Part shown: positions 26,154 through 38,100 of the stretch, piece by piece | Numbering within the stretch: position 1 is the stretch's first letter | How the letters are laid out: the number at the start of each line of letters is the position of its first letter | Assembly: GCF_014269035.2 (NCBI RefSeq) | Contig: NZ_JABWRP020000014.1 | Coordinates: forward strand, 62,001-126,000 | Length of the DNA: 64,000 nucleotides | Direction of reading: 5' to 3' | Source: Pseudomonas vlassakiae | GTDB taxonomy: Bacteria > Pseudomonadota > Gammaproteobacteria > Pseudomonadales > Pseudomonadaceae | Program-made: the position numbers and the translations under genes | The notes under the pieces: model-generated | What the model was told of the DNA's origin: nothing | What the model saw: the letters and a program-made list of their open reading frames with translations, nothing else | Database searches by the model: none

Positions 26154-29100
26154 AGGACGATCTCCATGCTGTCTGTGATGGCTGCGTAGCCGGCCAGGGT
26201 CGGTTGGTCGAACAGGGCGCGGACGTCGGCTTCCAGGCCTTGTTCGCGCAAGCGTGAGGTCAGGGTCACTGCCAGCAGCGAATGGCCGCCCAGTTCGAAG
26301 AAGTTGTCATGGCGCCCTACCCGTTCCAGGCCCAGCAGCTCGCACCAGAGGGCCGCCAGCAGGGTCTCCGTTTCACCTTGGGGGGCTTCATAAGGACGGT
26401 CCTGTATGGCATCAGGCTCAGGCAACGCCTTGCGGTCGAGCTTGCCGTTGGGGCTCAGCGGCAAGGCGTCGAGGTGCATGAACAGCGCCGGGACCATGAA
26501 CTCAGGCAAATGCGCGAGTAATGCCGCCCGCAGGGCTTCCACGGCTTGTGGCTCGCCGGTGTAGTACGCGATCAGGCGCTGGTCGCGGGCCACCACCACG
26601 GCTTCCTTGATGCCGGCGATGGCAGTCAGCCCAGCCTGGATTTCGCCCAGCTCGATACGCAGGCCGCGGATTTTCACCTGGTCGTCGTTGCGGCCCAGGT
26701 ACTCGAGGTTGCCGTCCGGCAGGTGGCGTGCGAGGTCGCCGGTACGGTACAGCCGCCCGCCCGGGCGGAACGGATCGTCGATAAAGCGCTCGGCCGTCAG
26801 TTCGGCCCGGTTGAGGTAGCCACGGGCGACCTGGACGCCGCCGATGAACAGCTCGCCGGCCACGCCTTGGGGCACTGGCTGGCCTTGGCTGTCGAGCACG
26901 TACAGGGCGGTGTTGGCGATCGGTTTGCCGATCGGGGTGTTGTCGGGTGCGGTCAGGCAGTGCCAGGCGCTGACGTCCACGGCGGCTTCGGTCGGGCCGT
27001 AGAGGTTGTGCAGTTCGACGGTGGGCAGCTGTGCCTGGAAGCGGCGCACCAGGCTGCCCGGAAGCGCTTCGCCACTGCACAACACGCGCCGCACGGCCTG
27101 CACGGTCCCTGTGGGAGCGGGGTTGGCTGCGGAGGACAGGAACACATCCAGCATCGAAGGGACGAAGTGCAAGGTGGTGATGCCTTCGCTCTGGATGACC
27201 TGGCGCAGGTACTCGGGATCGCGGTGGCCACCGGGGCGGGCCATGACCAGGCGGGCGCCGGTCTGCAGCGGCCAGAGGAATTCCCACACCGACACGTCGA
27301 AGCTGAACGGGGTTTTCTGCAGCACCACGTCTTCGGCGGTCAGGCCATAGGCATCCTGCATCCACAGCAGGCGGTTGACCACGCCGGCATGCTCGTTCAT
27401 CACGCCTTTGGGTAATCCGGTCGAGCCGGACGTGTAGATCACGTAGGCCAGATGGCATGCAGTCAGGCCTGCAATCAACGGGTTACTGGCAGGCTGGTCA
27501 TTCCAGTCTGGCTGATCCAGATCGATGATCCGGCCGGCATCCGGCACATCGCGAGTCGCGCCATGCACCAGCACCGCCACCGGCGCGCTGTCGGTCAACA
27601 TGTGGCGTACACGCTCGGCCGGGTAATCCGGGTCCACCGGTACGTAAGCGCCACCGGCCTTGAGGATCGCCAGCAGCCCGACCACCATCGACAAGCCACG
27701 TTCGACGCAGATCGCCACGCGATCGTCCGGTTTCACACCCAGGGCGATCAGATGATGCGCCAGCCGGTTGGCCTGCTCATTGAGCTGGCGATAGGTCAGT
27801 TCGCCCTCTTCCGCCCGCACGGCAAGCGCATCTGGCGCCCTCGCCACCTGTGCCTCGATCAGGCCATGCAAGGTCTGCTCAAGGTTGTAGTCAACTGCCG
27901 TGTCGTTGAAGTCCACCAGCACGCGCTGGCGCTCAGCGGCTTCCAGCACCGGCAGGCGCTGCAGCGACAGTCCCGGCTCCTGCTCCAGCGCCTCGACCAG
28001 CGCCTCCAGGACCTGGTTCATCTGCCCGCAGATACGCGCTGCACCGACCTCTGCGGGCGTCATGGCGACCAGGCGGAAGCCCTCGCCGGTATCATCCACG
28101 TTCAAGCCCAACGGGTAATTGCTGCGCTCCTGGCTGGCGAGATTTTCGATCCCCTCGGTCGCCTGTTTCTGGCGTGCGTTGGCTACCGCGCTATGACGGT
28201 AGTTGAGCATGGCGCTGAACAGCGGCAACGGCGCGGCGACGCCGCTGCAGCGCTGGGCCAACGCCAGCGAGGCATGCTCGTGGGCCAGCAGTGCACTCAG
28301 GCGCTGGTGGGTGGCATGCGCGGCCTCGCGCAGGCTGACGCCGCCCAGGTCGACCCGCAGCGGCAGGGTGTTGATGAACATGCCCAACGCCCGCTCGGCA
28401 CCCTCGCCGCCCTGCAGGCGGCCCAGCAGCACGGTGCCGAACACCACGGTGTCCTGCCCACTGGCGGCGCCCAGCAGGCGTGCCCAGGCCAGGTGGAACA
28501 GGCTGGCCACGCTGATGCCCAACTGCCGCCCCTGCTGGCGCAGGCGCCGGGCCAGGTCGGCGCCCAGCCACCGCTGCGCCTCTTCGATATCGCGACCATC
28601 GCCTTGTACATCGCTGAGGCCATACGGCAGGGTCGGTTCGTCGATGTCGGCCAGTTGCGCACGGAAGAACGCCTCGTGCTCGGCCTGGCTGATGCCCAAC
28701 CGCGCCTGCGCCACATAATTGCGGTACGGCACCGGCGCATGGGCGGGTTCGCCATCCCCCTGCAGGAAGCCGATCAGCTCCTCGCCGACGACCTCCATGG
28801 CCGTGTGGTCGAGCACGATGTGATGGAACTGCAAGGTGGCTTCGACGCCCCCCGCCGTCTCGGTGTACAGCAAGCGAATCAACGGTGCCTGAGCCAGTTC
28901 GAAGCTGGCCTTGCCTGCCTCGCCCTCGAACACGCCGAGCGCAGCCTTGCGCCACACGACCTGAACCGGCTGCGGCAGCCCCTCCCACAGCACGGCCGTG
29001 CGCAACACGTCATGCCGGGCGATGACCTTGTCCAGCGCGACCGCGAAGGCCTCGAACTGCGCACGGCTGGCGAAGGCGAAGCGCGACTGCAACACGTAGG

Positions 29101-32100
29101 GATCATGCTCGGCGGCGCTGACATGGTGATAGAGGATGCCCTCCTGCAGCGGCGCCAGCGGGTAGATGTCCTGCACGTTGGCGGCACCACCCGGGACCTG
29201 GGCGACGATGCGGTCGATAGCCGCCTGCTCCAGCACCACCAGCGGCAGCATGGCCGGCGTGATCTGCTGGCAACCGGCGGCAATGAGATTGTCCGGGACC
29301 TGAACCTGCGTCGCCTGGCCCAGGGTGGTGGCCAGTGCGGCAATGGTCGGTTGGCCGAACAGCGTCCGTACGTCGACCTGCAGGCCTTGCTGGCGCAAGC
29401 GTGCGGTCAGGTTCACGGCCAGTAGCGAATGGCCGCCCAGTTCGAAGAAGTTGTCATGGCGCCCCACCTGCTCGACCTTGAGCATTTCCGCCCACACCTG
29501 GGCCAGGGCGCTTTCTACCGGGCCTTGCGGCGCCTCGTAGGCCTGGCCGGCAATCAGCGCCTGGTCCGGATCCGGCAGCGCCTTGCGGTCGAGCTTGCCA
29601 TGGCTGGTCAACGGCAGGGCATCCAGTCGAATGAACGCCAGTGGCAACAGATGCGCTGGCAGGCTGGCCCGCAGCGCCTTGCGCACGGCCTCGACCTGCA
29701 CCGGCGCAGCCTCGGTGAACCAGGCCAGCAGGCGCTCGTCACGGACCAGCACAACGGCATCGGCGACGCCTGGCTGCGCCGCCAGCAACGCCTCGATCTC
29801 GCCCAGTTCCACACGCACACCACGGATCTTCACCTGGTCATCGTTGCGGCCCAGGTAGTCGAGGGTGCCGTCGGTGTTCCAGCGCACCAGGTCACCGCTG
29901 CGGTACAGCCGCTCGCCGGCCACGAACGGGCTTTCGCTGAAGCGTTCGGCGGTCAGCTCGGGGCGATTCAGGTAACCCCGGGCAACGCCCGCCCCACCGA
30001 TGTACAACTCGCCGATTGCGCCCACCGGCACCGGCTGGCGGTGCTCGTCGAGCACATACACGCGGGTGTTGGCGATCGGTGTGCCGATATGCAGCGCGCC
30101 CCCCGCTTGCAGCAGCCCGGAGGTCGCGACCACGGTGGCCTCTGTCGGGCCATAGTTGTTGACCAGGGCAAAGCCCGGGTCACGGTCGAACTGGCGCAGG
30201 CGGTCGCCGCCGACCAGCAAGGTGCGCAAGGTCGGGTGCTGGCGCTCGCGGCGCAGTGCCTGTTCAGCCACCGGGGTGGGCAGGAAGCTGACCTGCAACG
30301 GTTGCTCCAGCCACCAATCGAGCAGTTCGTCGACATGCTCACCCGCAATGCGCGCAGGCGGCACGTGCAGCACCGCCCCGGCGCACAGCGCCGGCCAAAC
30401 TTCCCAGGCCAGCGCATCGAAGCCGAAACCGGCCACGCTGCTGGTATGGCTGCCGGCGCCCAGGGCAAAGGCCTCGCGGTGCCAGTGCACCAGGTTGGCC
30501 AGGGTGGCGTGCTCGACCATCACCCCCTTCGGCTGCCCGGTGGAGCCGGAGGTGTAGATCACATAGGCCAGCTGCCGGGCGTCCAGGCCGTCGACACGCG
30601 GATTACTGTCAGCTTGCCCCTGCCAGTCAGCGCCTTGCAGCTCGACCTGAGGGGTATCGCCGACCAGCCCCTGGGTGCCGGCGTCGGTCAGCACCAGCGA
30701 CGGTGCGCTGTCGTGCAGCAGGTAAGCGATGCGCTCTGCCGGATACGCGGGGTCTACCGGCACGTAGGCGGCGCCGGCCTTGAGCACCGCGAGCAGCGCA
30801 ACCAGCCGTTCAAGGCTGCGGGGCAGGCACAGGGCGACCCGGTCACCGGCCTGCACGCCACGGGCGATCAGGTGATGGGCCAGGCGGTTGGCGCTGCGGT
30901 TGAGTTCACCGTAGCTCATGACCTGGCCGTCCTGCACCAGCGCCGCAGCCTGTGGCATACGGGCAGCCTGGGCTTCCACCATGGCGTGCACGGTCTGCCC
31001 TTGCGGGTAAGGGCGGGTGGTCGCATTGAACCCTTGCAGCACTTGCTGACGGGCTGGCGTGTCGAGGATCGACAACCCAGCCACTGGCACACTGCCCGCA
31101 CCCTCCAGAGCCTGGGACAACCCGGCCAGGGCATGGGCCATCCATTGCGTGACCCGTTCGGCGCCAATGCCCTGCTGGGCCAGTGCGCTGAGGGTGAAGC
31201 CCTCGCCGAGGTCATCGACGCTCAGAGTCAGCGGGTAATTGCTGCGCTCCTCGCCGCCGAGCAGGCGCCCCCCCTGCAGACTGGCATCGTCAGCGGCCTG
31301 GCTGACAGCGCTGGTGTGGCGATAGTTGAACAAGGCGCTGAACAGCGGCAGCGCTGCAGCCACGCCACTGCAGCGCTGAGCCAGTGCCAGCGAAGCATGC
31401 TCGTGGCCCAGCAACGCCGACAGGCGCTGGTGAGTGACGCGCACGGCCTGCTGCACGGGCATGCTCAGGTCGATGCGCAGCGGCAAGGTGTTGATGAACA
31501 CGCCCAGCGCGCGGTCAGCGCCCTCACCGCCTTGCAGACGGCCCATGAGCACGGTGCCGAACACCACGTCGGTACGGTTGGCCAGCACCCCCAACACCCG
31601 CGCCCAGGCCAGGTGCGCCAGGCTCGCGGCGCTCACGCCCAGGCGCCGGGCCTGTTCGCGCAGCTGGCGAGCCAGTGCCGGTTCTACTGGCAGACGCGCT
31701 TCTTCGATGGCTTGGCCATCGCCCTGCACATCGGTCAGGCCGAAGGGCAAGGTCGGCTCGTCAAGGTCGCCGAGCATGTCGCGGAAGAACGCCTCGTGAC
31801 CGGCATCGCCAGCCCTTGGCCGCGCTTGTGCCACATAGGTGCGGTATGGCACCGGTGCCGCCAGCTGGTCGGCCTGGCCTGCGAGCAGCTGGCGCATTTC
31901 TGCGGCAATCACCTCCATTGCGGTGTGGTCAAGGACCAGGTGGTGGAACTGCAGGATCGCGACCACGCGCTGGTTGGCCGGGTCGTCGGCATGCATCAGC
32001 CGCATCAGCGGCGCCCGGGACAGGTCCAGGCGTTGATGACGGGCATCGAAACGCGCCTGCAAGGCATCGATTACCGAAGGGCCTTGCACACCGTCGACCG

Positions 32101-35100
32101 CTTCCACCTGCAGGCGCGCTGCACGCCAGACCACCTGCACCGGCTGCTCCAGGCCCTCGGTCAGCACGGCCGTGCGCAGAATGTCGTGGCGGTCGATGAC
32201 CTGCTGCAAGGCGTCGGCCCAGGCCTGCAGGCGGGCCAGGCTGTCGAAGGCCAGCCGCGACTGCAACAGGTAAGGGTCGCCCTGCCCGGCGCTCAGGTGA
32301 TGGTAGAGAATGCCCTCCTGCAACGGCGCCAGCGGGTAGATTTCCTGGACATTGGCAGCGCCACCGGGCACGCAGGCGACGATACGGTCGATGGCGGCCT
32401 GGTCCAGGTCGATCAGGCTGAGCATGTCCGGGGTAATCTGCCGGGCATCCTGCGGCACTCGGTTGGCCGGCACCTGCACTTCACGGCCACTGCCCACCGC
32501 AGCCGCCAGGGCGGCCAGGGTCGGCTGGGCGAACAGCACCCGTACATCGGCGCTCAAGCCGGCCTGGCGCATGCGCTCGATGAGGCTCACCGCCAGCAGC
32601 GAGTGGCCGCCAAGCTCGAAGAAATGGTCGTGGCGACCAATCTGCCCGACCTTGAGCACGTCGGCCCAGATTGCCGCCAGGGTGGTTTCCACCGCCCCTT
32701 GTGGCGCTTCGAACGCGCGGCTCAGCACGTCCTCGCTGCCTGGCGGCGGCAAGGCACGGCGGTCGAGCTTGCCGTTGCCGGTCAAGGGCAGCGTGTCCAG
32801 CAATACATAGGCCGCCGGCAGCATGTAGTCAGGCAGCTGGCCTTGCAGTTGGGCATGCAGCGCGGCGATGGCCGGGGTGACCGCACTGGCCGTGAAGTAG
32901 GCAACCAGGCGCTTGTCGCCAGGGGCGTCTTCACGCAACACCACGGCAGCGTCACGAACACCTGCGCACTGACCCAGGCGCGCCTCGATCTCGCCAGGCT
33001 CGATACGGAAACCGCGTAGCTTGATCTGCTGGTCGGCGCGGCCCAGGTAACGCAGCGTGCCGTCGGCCTGCCAACTGACCAGGTCGCCGCTACGGTACAT
33101 GCGCGCACCCTGTTGCGGGCTGAAGGGGTCGTCGAGGAAGCGCTCGGCCGTCAGCGCCGGCTGGCCGAGATAGCCCAGGGCAACGCCATCGCCACCGATA
33201 TACAGTTCGCCGACCGCGCCGACCGGCAGCGGCTGCTGACGGCCATCGAGCACATAGCAGCGGCCATTGCCAATGGGCTTGCCGATCGGAATGCTGCCTT
33301 CGTCCACTTCGAGGATCTCGTGGGTGGTACTGAAGGTGGTGGCCTCGGTCGGGCCGTAACCATTGAGCAGGTGCGCTGGCGCGCCTTCGCGCAGTACCCG
33401 GGCAATGACCGCCGGGTCCAGCACATCACCGCCGACCATCAGGTAGCGCAGCTTGGCCAGTGCTGGCAGCAGGTCGTCGGCAAACTGGTGGAACAGGCCG
33501 GCGGTCAGCCACAGCACGTTGACCTTGTGCAGCAGCAAGGTATCCCTCAGGGCTTGGCTCGACAGCACCTGGTGCTGGTCGATGACCACCAGCGTGCCGC
33601 CGTTGAGCAACGGCGCCCAGACTTCCAGGGTACTGGCGTCGAAGGCCGGGTTGGAGGCGAATGCCACCCGGTCCTGGCGGGTGAATTCGGCAAAGCCGTT
33701 GTTGATCACCAGCCGCACGATGGCCCGATGGGGTACCTGCACGCCTTTCGGAGTACCGGTGGAACCGGAGGTGTACATGATGTAGGCCGCGTCTTCGGCG
33801 CTGACCGACAGGCCCGGCGAGTGCGACGGGCAAGCGTCCAACGCCAGGCGGTCGAGTTCGACTCGCAGGGCCTGGCCGACCTGATGTTCGCTGCTGTAGG
33901 TCAGCAGCACCCGGGCCTGGCTGTCGGCGATCATGAATGCCTGGCGTTCGGCCGGCGCATTGCTGTCCAGGGGCACGTACACCGCCGCACACTTGCTGAC
34001 TGCCAGTTGCGCCGCCAGCAAGTCGAAGCTGCGCGGCAGCAACAGCGCGACGCGCTCGCCCGGTTGCAGCCCCAGCGCCAGCAGGTGGTGGGCCAGCCGG
34101 TTGGCGTGCTGGTCAAGTTGCGCGTAGCTGTAGTGCCGGTCTGCGTGCACCACGGCCACAGCGGCCGGGCTCAGCGCTGCGCAGGCGCCGAACAGGGTGT
34201 GCACGGCCTGCTCGCGCGGGTAGTCACGGCGGGTGGCGTTGAAGCCATGCAGTACCCGCTCGCGCTCGGCAGGTGCCAGGCAGCTCAACTGCTGCAGCGG
34301 TGTTGCCGGGGCCCGCTCAAGGGCCTGCGACAGCTGCGCCAGGGCAGTGGCCAACAGGCGGCAAACCTGTGCACCGTCCACCTGCTCGAGCGCCTGCACG
34401 GTGAGCACGAAGGCATCACCCAGGTCGTCGACGTTGACCACCAGCGGATAGTGGCTGCGCTCATGTGCGGCCAATTGCTCGATGCCCTGCCAGGCCTCGC
34501 GCCACTCAGCCTTGGCCGCGGCGCTGTGGCGGAAGTTGAGCAGGCTGGTGAACAGCGGCTGGCCGGCCGGCACTGCGCTGCAGCGCTGGGCCTCGGCGAG
34601 CGATGCCTGTTCATGGGCAAGCAAGCGAGCCAGGCGCTGGTGGGTCAGGCGCACGCCGTTGCTGGCCGTGATCGTGCCGACGCTGACGCGCAGCGGCAAG
34701 GTGTTGATGAACATGCCCAGCGCCCGTTCGGCGCCCTCGCCGCCTTGCAGGCGCCCCAACAGCACGGTGCCGAACACCACTTCGTCGCGGCCGGACAGCT
34801 GCGCCAGCACCTGGCCCCAGGCCTGATGCACCAGGCTGGCAACGCTGATACCCGCCTGGCGGGCCTGATCACGCAGGCACTGGCCAAGGCCGGCATCCAG
34901 TGCCAGGCGACTGTCGAGCACCCGGCAGGTGTCGCTGTGCGCATCACGCAAGCCGAACACTTCGGTGGGTTCGTCGATATCGCCCAGCAGTTCGCGGAAC
35001 ATCGCCTCTGCCGCCTGGCGGGTGTTGCCCAGGCGTGACTGGGCCACATAGTTGCGGTAAGGCACGCTGGCCTGCGACAGCGGCTGGCCCTGCAGCACCG

Positions 35101-38100
35101 CGGTAATCTCCGCGACGAGCTGCTCGACGGCGGCATGGTCGAGGATGATGTGGTGGATCAGCAGGGTCGCTTCCAGGCGGCCGTTGGCCAGGGCGGGTAG
35201 CAGGCGGATCAGCGGCGCCTGATTGAGGTTGATGGTGGTGCTGCCATCGCCGCTGAGCCGCGCTTCGCGCCAGACCACTTGCACAGGCTCTTCGAGGTGC
35301 TGCCAATGGATGCTGGTGCGCAGGATGTCGTGGCGGGCGATGACCTGCTCCAAGGCCGCAGCAAAGGCATCCAGCCTGGCCTGGTCGGGGAAGGCGAAGC
35401 GCGCCTGCAGCACATAGGGGTCGGCGCCTGCGCTGGCCAGGTGGTGGTAGAGGATGCCTTGCTGCAGCGGCGCCAGGCCGTAGATGTCCTGGATATTGGC
35501 GGCGCCGCCCGGGAGCTGTGCGGTCAAGGTATCGAGGGCCGCCTGTGACAGGTCTGCCAGTGGCAGCATGTCCGGGGTGATGCGGGTGCAGCCTGGCGCG
35601 ATGCGATTGTCCGGCACCTGCACGGTGCTTGCGGTACCCACTGCCGCCGCCAGCGCGGCCAGGGTGGGCTGGCCGAACAGCACACGGATATCGGCATGCA
35701 GGCCTTGCTGGCGCAGGCGTGAGGTCAGGGTTACCGCCAGCAGCGAATGGCCGCCCAGTTCGAAGAAGTTGTCGTGGCGCCCTACCCGTTCCAGGCCCAG
35801 CAGCTCGCACCAGATCTCCGCCAACAGGGTCTCCGTTTCACCTTGGGGGGCTTCATAAGGGCGGTCCTGAACTGCATCAGGTTCTGGCAGCGCCTTGCGA
35901 TCGAGCTTACCGTTGGGGCTCAGTGGCAAGGCGTCGAGGTGCATGAACAGCGCCGGGACCATGAACTCAGGCAAATGCGCGAGCAGTGCCGTGCGCAGGG
36001 TCTCTGCAGGCTGCGGCTCGCCGGTGTAGTACGCGATCAGGCGCTGGTCGCGGGCCACCACCACGGCTTCCTTGATGCCGGCGATGGCGGTCAGCCCAGC
36101 CTGGATTTCGCCCAGTTCGATACGCAGGCCGCGGACCTTCACCTGGTCGTCGTTGCGGCCCAGGTATTCGAGGTTACCGTCCGGCAGGTGGCGTGCGAGG
36201 TCGCCGGTACGGTACAGCCGCCCGCCCGGGCGGAACGGGTCGTCGAGGAAGCGCTCGGCCGTGAGTTCGGCCCGGTTGAGGTAGCCACGGGCGACCTGGA
36301 CGCCGCCGATGAACAGCTCGCCGGCCACGCCTTGGGGCACTGGCTGGCCTTGGCTGTCAAGCACGTAGAGGGCGGTGTTGGCGATTGGTTTGCCGATTGG
36401 GGTGTTGTCGGGGGCGGTCAGGCAGTGCCAGGCGCTGACGTCCACGGCGGCTTCGGTCGGGCCGTAGAGGTTGTGCAGCTCTACTGCCGGCAACTGCGCG
36501 TGGAAGCGCCGTACCAGGCTGCCGGGCAAGGCTTCGCCGCTGCACAACACACGCTTGAGGGCCTGCACCGTACCTGTGGCAGCGGGTTCACCCGCGAAGA
36601 AGCCGGCGCGGTGGATGGCACCGGCTTGGGCGGTGGACGCGGAGGCGGACAGGAACACATCCAGCATCGAGGGGACGAAGTGCAAGGTGGTGATGCCTTC
36701 GCTCTGGATGACCTGGCGCAGGTACTCAGGATCACGGTGGCCACCGGGGCGGGCCATGACCAGGCGGGCGCCGGTCTGCAGCGGCCAGAGGAATTCCCAC
36801 ACCGACACGTCGAAGCTGAACGGGGTTTTCTGCAGCACCCCGTCTTCGGCGGTCAGGCCGTAGGCATCCTGCATCCACAGCAGGCGGTTGACCACGCCGG
36901 CATGCTCGTTCATCACGCCTTTGGGCAGGCCGGTCGAGCCGGAGGTGTAGATCACGTAGGCCAGATGGCGTGCAGTCAGGCCTGTAATCACCGGGTTACT
37001 GGCAGGCTGGTCATTCCAGTCTGGCTGATCCAGATCGATGATCCGGCCGGCATCCGGCACATCGCGGGTCGCCGCATGCACCAGCACCGCCACCGGTGCG
37101 CTGTCGCTGAGCATGTGCCGCACGCGCTCGGCCGGGTAATCCGGGTCCACTGGCACGTAAGCGCCGCCGGCCTTGAGGATGGCCAGCAGCCCGACCACCA
37201 TCGACAAGCCACGTTCGACGCAGATCGCCACGCGGTCGTCCGGTTTCACGCCCAGGGCAATCAGGTGATGCGCCAGGCGGTTGGCCTGTTCGTTGAGCTG
37301 GCGATAGGTCAGCTCGCCCTCTTCTGCCCGCACGGCAAGCGCATCCGGGGTCCTCGCCACCTGGGCCTCGATCAGGCCATGCAAGGTCTGCTCAAGGTCG
37401 TAAGCGACGGCAGTGTCGTTGAAGTCCACCAGCACGCGCTGGCGCTCAGCGGCCTCCAGCACCGGCAGGCGCTGCAGCGACAGTTCCGGCTCCTGCTCCA
37501 GCGCCTCGACCAGGGCTTCCAGCACCTGGTTCATCTGCCCGCAGATCCGCGCCGCGCCGACCTCGGCGGGCGTCATGGCGACCAGGCGGAAGCCCTCGCC
37601 CATATCGTCCACATTGAGGCTAAGCGGGTAGTTGGTGCGTTCCTGCCCGTCGAGCACCTCGATGCCTTGCCAGGCCTGGCGCTGCTCGGGATTGGCCTCG
37701 GCACCGTGGCGGTAGTTGAGCATGGCGCTGAACAGCGGCAACGGCGCGGCGACGCCGCTGCAGCGCTGGGCCAACGCCAGCGAGGCATGCTCGTGGGCCA
37801 ACAGTGCGCTGAGACGCTGGTGGGTGGCATGCGCGGCCTCGCGCAGGCTGACGCCGCCCAGGTCGATACGCAGCGGCAAGGTGTTGATGAACATGCCCAA
37901 CGCCCGCTCGGCACCCTCGCCGCCCTGCAGGCGGCCCAACAGCACGGTGCCGAACACCACCCTGTCCTGACCGCTGACAGCGCCCAGCAGGCGCGCCCAG
38001 GCCAGGTGGAACAGGCTGGCGACGCTGATGCCCAACCCCCGGGCCTGCCGACGCAGGCCTGCGGCAAGGGCTGTCGACAGCGTGAGCTTGAACTCCTGCA

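Noticed and set aside
29429..33019. Plus-strand open frame of about 1196 codons opposite synthetase 2
   Set aside because: It is the complement of conserved A, T and C domains, has low-complexity His/Arg/Gln/Gly composition and no ribosome binding site. It is a high-GC shadow.
36573..36650. Frameshift or pseudogene caused by the REP in synthetase 2
   Set aside because: The frame continues without stop on both sides and the A-domain core motifs after it are intact.
16650..37405. CRISPR or tandem satellite array suggested by repeated segments
   Set aside because: The repeats are kilobase-scale coding modules at about 9.6-kb spacing, with no short regular repeats or spacers.
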